Assembly: GCA_036558265.1 (NCBI GenBank)
Contig: DATBFY010000201.1
Coordinates: 1-9,023, forward strand
Length of the DNA stretch: 9,023 bases
From: RYN-433 sp036558265
GTDB lineage: Bacteria > Planctomycetota > Phycisphaerae > Tepidisphaerales > Tepidisphaeraceae
Direction of reading: 5' to 3'
Shown: in pieces, positions 5,458 to 9,023 of the stretch
Position numbering within the stretch: the stretch's first letter is position 1
Layout of the letters: the number at the start of each line of letters is the position of its first letter
The notes under the pieces: generated by a model
The model's database searches: none
What the model saw: the letters and a program-made list of their open reading frames with translations, nothing else
Told to the model about the DNA's origin: nothing
Translations under genes and position numbers: made by a program

Positions 5458-6615
5458 TCAGTGCGCAGGGAGGTTGGCGAGCAGGCGGTCGAGTTGCTCC
5501 TCGGTATTGTACAGATGGGCGGAGACTCGCAATCGATTTTCGCGCAGGGCGATCTCGGTGCGGTGGTTGGCCCTGAGACTGCGCCAGATCACTTGATGGT
5601 CATGCCTGGGGGAGACGAAGCTGACGATGCCGCTCCACTGTTCGTCATTGCGGGGGCTGATGACCTGATAGCCCTTGTCCCGCAGGCCGGTGATGAGATG
5701 GTCGGTCAGGAGCTTCAAGCGGGCGGCGATGTCGTCGATTCCCAGGCCCAGGAGGAGTTCGAGGCTGGCTTTGAACGCGAGCAGGCCCGGGACGTTGTGG
5801 GTGCCGCACTCGAAGCGGCGGGCATCGGGTTTGAGGGTGTAGTCGTAGTGGCCGTAGTCCTGGTCGTCGATCACGTTCATCCAGCCGACGCTCAGGGGGC
5901 GCAGGGTGGGCAGGAGCTCGCGGCGGCAGTAGAGGACGCCGGCCCCCTCGGGGCCGAGGAGCCACTTGTGGCCGTCGGCGGAGAGGAAGTCGATGTTCAT
6001 GGCGCGGACGTCGATGGGCAGGACCCCCATGGACTGGATGGCGTCGATGCACAAGCGGATGTTGCGCTCGCGGCAGACCTGGCCGAGGGTCGCGAGGTCG
6101 TGACGCTGGCCACTGGCGTACTCGACGTGGGAGAGGGTGAGAAGGCGTGTTCGGGGGTGGTCGAGAGCCGTGCGTAGCGCGTCTAACGGAACCGCGCGCG
6201 ATCCATCGGGCTGCGTGACCTCGGGCACGGTGATCAGCTCGACGCCGAGGCGGCGGGAGACGTCGATCCACGGGTACATGTTGGCCGGATATTCGACGTT
6301 TGTGGTGACGATGCGGTCGCCGGGTTGCCAGTCGATCGCGTTGGCGACGGTGGCGATGCCCTCGCTGGTGTTCTTGACGAAGGCGATCTCAGCGGCCTGG
6401 GCGTTGAGCATGGCGGCTGCGGAGATGCGGAGGGCCTCGATCTGCTTATAGAAGCCGGAATCGAGGTAGGCGTGGTCTTCGTAGTGCCGGGCGAAATGCC
6501 GGAGGGCGTCGGCGGCGCAGCGGGGCAAGGGGCTGACGCCAGCGTGGTTGAAGAAGTCGTGGTGGCGAAGGATGGCGAATTCGTGGGGGTTATTGATGTA
6601 GTGGGAGAGGTTCAT
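5458..6615 (-). CDS. PLP-dependent class V aminotransferase-fold enzyme (not a cysteine desulfurase)
   Basis: 385 residues from the ATG at 6615, where family similarity starts (YINNPHEFAILRHHDFFNHAGVSP has the substrate-loop N-H-A-G-V-S-P element). Fold type I PLP features: NTSEGIATVAN (82-92) for the cofactor phosphate, H163 in LSHVEYASG stacking on the ring, D191 in CIDAIQSMG contacting the pyridine nitrogen, and K217 in SADGHKWLLGPEG as the Schiff-base lysine. R363 in RLRVS is the usual carboxylate-binding arginine. The SufS/CsdA catalytic-cysteine loop (RTGHHCA type) is absent: the sequence passes from ALREN directly to RLRVSAHLYNTEEQLDRL. It is therefore closer to the isopenicillin N epimerase-like/selenocysteine lyase-like branch, with unknown substrate. 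An upstream extension of the frame to 6849 is open but not homologous-looking. Probably cotranscribed with the GH113-like gene. Confidence 0.9.
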   Translation of the reverse strand: MNLSHYINNPHEFAILRHHDFFNHAGVSPLPRCAADALRHFARHYEDHAYLDSGFYKQIEALRISAAAMLNAQAAEIAFVKNTSEGIATVANAIDWQPGDRIVTTNVEYPANMYPWIDVSRRLGVELITVPEVTQPDGSRAVPLDALRTALDHPRTRLLTLSHVEYASGQRHDLATLGQVCRERNIRLCIDAIQSMGVLPIDVRAMNIDFLSADGHKWLLGPEGAGVLYCRRELLPTLRPLSVGWMNVIDDQDYGHYDYTLKPDARRFECGTHNVPGLLAFKASLELLLGLGIDDIAARLKLLTDHLITGLRDKGYQVISPRNDEQWSGIVSFVSPRHDHQVIWRSLRANHRTEIALRENRLRVSAHLYNTEEQLDRLLANLPAH

Positions 6616-6620
6616 GAATG

Positions 6621-6644
6621 CGAAAAGACGAAAAGCGAAAAACG
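6621..6644 (-). repeat. Short tandem CGAAAA-type repeats in the aminotransferase leader
   Basis: Three near-identical units begin at 6621, 6629 and 6636 (CGAAAAGA, CGAAAAG, CGAAAAA on the plus strand). In the minus-strand mRNA they make a U-rich tract ending 5 nt before the ATG at 6615. The tract replaces a Shine-Dalgarno, which is absent; a role as a ribosomal protein S1 or ribosome standby site is inference. It stands out in otherwise GC-rich DNA. Confidence 0.4.
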
Positions 6645-6663
6645 TAAGGAGCGTGGGCGACGG

Positions 6664-6694
6664 GTGCCACGCGCCTTGTGACCGGTCGTATAAT
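6664..6694 (+). promoter_or_regulatory. Promoter for the TPR/metalloprotease gene
   Basis: A perfect TATAAT lies at 6689-6694; the best -35 (GTGCCA, 6664-6669, four of six) has a long 19-bp spacer. Transcription would begin near 6701, about 85 nt before the preferred start. Read backwards the same AT-rich box gives TATTAT/TTATAC, so it could also serve the divergent aminotransferase gene, for which I see no good -35. Confidence 0.5.
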
Positions 6695-6786
6695 ACTTGG
6701 CGGTCGCAACTTCGTGCGGTGGGGCGCATCCAATTTTCGGGTCGGAGCGCCGTCGTCGGTCGAATCCTTTCAGGATGGTTTGCGTG

Positions 6787-8646
6787 ATGCGTGGAAAGCC
6801 GTTTGTCGTCGCGGTGCTGGGAACGGTGCTGGGGTTGTCGTCGGTCCAACCGCCGGTCGCCCGAGGGGATGATTTCATCCAGGAGTCAATCCCCAACAAG
6901 TGGATCACCCCGCTGATCCCGGAGGATCTCGAGAAGCTCGAATATCCGGCGTACTTCAAGGATCTGGACAAGGCCAAGCTTGAGTCGTTCACCGGGCGGT
7001 ACAAGCTGTCGCTGCTGACGCTCAAGAAGGTGAAGGGTGGGGACCCGCTTCAGGTGGCGCTGATCAGGGCCACGTCGCTGGCGGCAATCGGGAAGAAGGA
7101 GGCGGCGCTCAAGACGCTGTCGGGGCCGGGGGTGGCGGATCAGCCGGCGGCGCAGATCAAGCGGGCGCGGATCCTGGCGGAGGTCGCGCGTTATGAGGAG
7201 GCGATCGACCTGTTGAAGAAAGTGTTGGCGGAGCAGAAGGACTCGGTCGCGGCACACTTTTACCTGGGGCAGATCAGCGAGACGGCGGGGCGGATGGAGC
7301 AGGCGCGGGCGGCGTACGATTTCTTCAAGCCGTATATCGACCGGTTGTTCTCCGAGGACTTCGAAAATGCCGAGGAGCTGACGCTGATCGGGCGCGGGAT
7401 CGACCGCTGGGCGACGATCAACGCCGAGTACAAGAACCGCCAGGCGCTGCACAACCTGCTGCTGGAGAAGTGCTTTGGTCGGGCGTTTCTGACGCTGGAT
7501 CGGGATTACTGGCCGGCGAAGGTGGCGGCGGCGGAATTCCACGTGGCGCGCGACGACGAGAAGACGGCGATCGAGCTGCTCAAGGAAGTGGCGGACGAGA
7601 ATCCGAACGACATCCACACGCTGGTGCTGCTGGGGCAGCTCTCGCTCAAGCAGTTCAACTTTGACGGGGCGGATCACGCGGTGGACGCGATCCGCAAGGT
7701 GGATCCCGAGTCGGTCGAGGCGGACGTGCTGGAGACGCGCAACCTGCTCCAGCAACGTCGGCCCAAGGACGCCGAGCGGGTGATCACCCGGGTCATCGAC
7801 CGCCAGCCGCGGAACATCGAGGCGATGGGCCTCCTGGCGGCGGTGTACGCGCTGCAGCTCAAGGAAGAGCCGATGCGGGCGGTGCTCAAGAAGGTGGAGG
7901 ATTTGGACCCGGACAACGCGGTGGCGTACCTCGAGGTAGCCGAGCAACTGGCGGCGATGCGGCAATACCCGCGCGCGGCGGAGATGTACAAGGTCGCGAT
8001 CAAGCGGGCGGATTGGTGGACGGATGCGCGGAACGGGCTGGGCCTGTTGTACACGCAGAGCGGTGACGAGGACGAGGCGTACGCGGTGCTGGAGCAGGCG
8101 CGGATCCTCGATCCCTTCAACTACTCGACGACCAACTATCTGCGATTGCTGGACGACTACCGCAAGTACGCCAAAAAGGAGAGCGAGCACTTCGTGGTCG
8201 TGTACGACAAGGACGTGGATCCGGTGATCCCGCTCTATTTCAGCGATTACCTGGAGAGCATCTACAAGGACGTGACGGGGACGTTCCACACCGAGCCGCC
8301 GCGCAAGACGTTCATCGAGGTGTTCCCGACGCACGACGCGTTCAGCGTGCGGACGACGGGCTCGCCGTGGATCGGGACGGTGGGGGCCAGCACGGGGCGG
8401 GTGATCGCGATGGTCGCGCCGCGCAAGGGGCGGCAGACGATGGGACCGTACAACTGGTCGCAGGTGCTGCGGCACGAGTTCACGCACACGGTGACGCTGG
8501 CGGCGACGGACAACCGCATCGCGCATTGGATGACCGAGGGGCTGGCGGTCTTCGAGGAGCGGACGCCGCTGCGGTGGGAGTGGGTGCCGATGCTGTACTC
8601 GGCCGTGAAGAAGCACCAGCTCTTCACGATGGAGAACCTGACGTGA
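6787..8646 (+). CDS. Secreted TPR protein with peptidase-MA-like metalloprotease domain, cut by in-frame TGA
   Basis: 619 residues before the stop. Start at 6787 gives a good signal peptide (MRGKPFVVAVLGTVLGLSS, cleavage near the VARG-DD) with AGGATGG 8 nt upstream; an in-frame ATG at 6775 is the alternative. Residues about 65-180 and 240-460 are helical TPR-like repeats (for example YEEAIDLLKKVLAEQ, DEAYAVLEQARILDPFN). From about 468 (HFVVVYDKDV) a gluzincin-type domain follows: H563-E-F-T-H567 with third ligand E584 in HWMTEGLAVFEE, matching the peptidase MA family. All three zinc ligands are present. The TGA at 8644-8646 falls after MENLT, inside the domain, and similar protein sequence continues in frame afterwards. 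Either the gene is recently inactivated, or the base is a sequencing error. The protein would act outside the cytoplasmic membrane; its substrate is unknown. Confidence 0.85.
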   Translation: MRGKPFVVAVLGTVLGLSSVQPPVARGDDFIQESIPNKWITPLIPEDLEKLEYPAYFKDLDKAKLESFTGRYKLSLLTLKKVKGGDPLQVALIRATSLAAIGKKEAALKTLSGPGVADQPAAQIKRARILAEVARYEEAIDLLKKVLAEQKDSVAAHFYLGQISETAGRMEQARAAYDFFKPYIDRLFSEDFENAEELTLIGRGIDRWATINAEYKNRQALHNLLLEKCFGRAFLTLDRDYWPAKVAAAEFHVARDDEKTAIELLKEVADENPNDIHTLVLLGQLSLKQFNFDGADHAVDAIRKVDPESVEADVLETRNLLQQRRPKDAERVITRVIDRQPRNIEAMGLLAAVYALQLKEEPMRAVLKKVEDLDPDNAVAYLEVAEQLAAMRQYPRAAEMYKVAIKRADWWTDARNGLGLLYTQSGDEDEAYAVLEQARILDPFNYSTTNYLRLLDDYRKYAKKESEHFVVVYDKDVDPVIPLYFSDYLESIYKDVTGTFHTEPPRKTFIEVFPTHDAFSVRTTGSPWIGTVGASTGRVIAMVAPRKGRQTMGPYNWSQVLRHEFTHTVTLAATDNRIAHWMTEGLAVFEERTPLRWEWVPMLYSAVKKHQLFTMENLT

Positions 8647-9023
8647 AGGTTCGTGCGGCCGAAAAAGCCCAGCGACCGGCAGCTCGCGTACGCGCAGTCG
8701 TACTGGATCTGCACGTACATCGAGCAGACGTTCGGGCACGACAAGATGCTCGCCATGCTCGAGGAATTCCGCAAAGGCCGCGAGCAGAGCGACGTCTTCC
8801 CCGAGATCCTGGGCAAGAGCCTGTCGCAGTTCCAGGCCGACTTCTTCGCGTGGACGGAGAAGGAGGTCTCGACGTGGGGCTACGACGAGGAGACCAGCGC
8901 GAAGGTGAAGAAACTCACCACCGACGCCGAGGCCCTGGTCAAGGCCAGGAAGTACGACGACGCCGTGAAGGCGTGGCAGCAGATCGTCGAGCTCCGCCCG
9001 ATGGACGCGCTCCCGCACCAGCG
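8647..9023 (+). pseudogene. In-frame continuation of the TPR/metalloprotease gene after the TGA (runs off window)
   Basis: In the same frame, directly after the TGA, 125 codons remain open to the window edge and keep the GC-rich third positions of the gene. The translation begins RFVRPKKPSDRQLAYAQSYW, the usual LAYAQS-type helix of the peptidase-MA domain, then CTYIEQTFGHDKMLAMLEEF and ILGKSLSQFQADFFAWTEKE, which complete that domain, then a new TPR-like helix pair (ARKYDDAVKAWQQIVELRP). The position of the TGA fits a Trp codon (TGG) in an LTW-x-FVRP stretch; that residue identity is inference. A GTG at 8653 could in principle restart translation, but the purines before it are only 3-4 nt away and no signal peptide would result. 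Confidence 0.8.

Noticed and set aside
4382..5596. A 404-codon open frame on the plus strand, opposite the GH113-like gene
   Set aside because: No recognisable domain, no ribosome site, and it overlaps a well-supported minus-strand enzyme; shadow frame.
6616..6849. N-terminal extension of the aminotransferase frame to 6849
   Set aside because: The extra 78 residues do not resemble the family and cross the divergent promoter region; the ATG at 6615 starts where similarity begins.
8644..8646. TGA as a selenocysteine codon
   Set aside because: The stop lies away from the zinc ligands, the expected residue is not a catalytic Cys, and I could not identify a convincing SECIS-like hairpin just downstream.
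6886..9018. A 710-codon open frame on the minus strand, opposite the TPR/metalloprotease gene
   Set aside because: The product is Arg/Leu/His/Val-rich without any domain, as expected opposite a high-GC gene; the plus-strand frame carries signal peptide, TPRs and HExxH.

Overview
The window is high-GC bacterial chromosome. The gene set suggests a Planctomycetota genome, most likely from the Phycisphaerae side. The evidence is a zinc-ribbon bactofilin beside a plain bactofilin, a TraR/DksA-like protein with a long basic tail and an eroded zinc finger next to lspA and ribD, a GH113-type hydrolase, and a TPR protein with a peptidase-MA-like metalloprotease domain. The taxonomic call rests on protein resemblance and gene neighbourhood only; there is no rRNA or marker gene. 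TGA ends several intact genes here, so the standard bacterial code applies.

Region 1 (1-1511, minus strand): two bactofilins, followed downstream by the 5' part of a secreted protein that runs off the left edge. A promoter-like -35/-10 pair at 1608-1635 reads into this set. A hairpin lies between the bactofilins, and a possible second promoter sits directly at the start codon of the second one.

Region 2 (1512-1809): divergent control region with a minus-strand promoter and a near-consensus plus-strand sigma70-type promoter, the latter with a 17-bp spacer.

Region 3 (1810-4385, plus strand): the DksA-like gene with its own promoter, Shine-Dalgarno site and a textbook intrinsic terminator, then lspA (lipoprotein signal peptidase) and ribD (riboflavin deaminase/reductase) head to tail with no gap.

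Region 4 (4391-6615, minus strand): a class V (PLP) aminotransferase-fold enzyme and, 14 nt after its stop, a membrane-anchored GH113-like glycoside hydrolase. This pair converges on ribD with only 5 bp between stop codons.

Region 5 (6616-9023): divergent spacer with a perfect TATAAT box, then a secreted TPR/peptidase-MA protein. Its reading frame is cut by an in-frame TGA at 8644-8646, although homologous-looking protein sequence continues in the same frame to the window edge.

Most of the window is ordinary housekeeping and cell-envelope content, and I see no mobile element, CRISPR array, tRNA or rRNA. The points most worth a second look are the interrupted metalloprotease, the zinc-ribbon bactofilin pair, and the DksA-like protein with a histone-like tail and a half-lost metal site.
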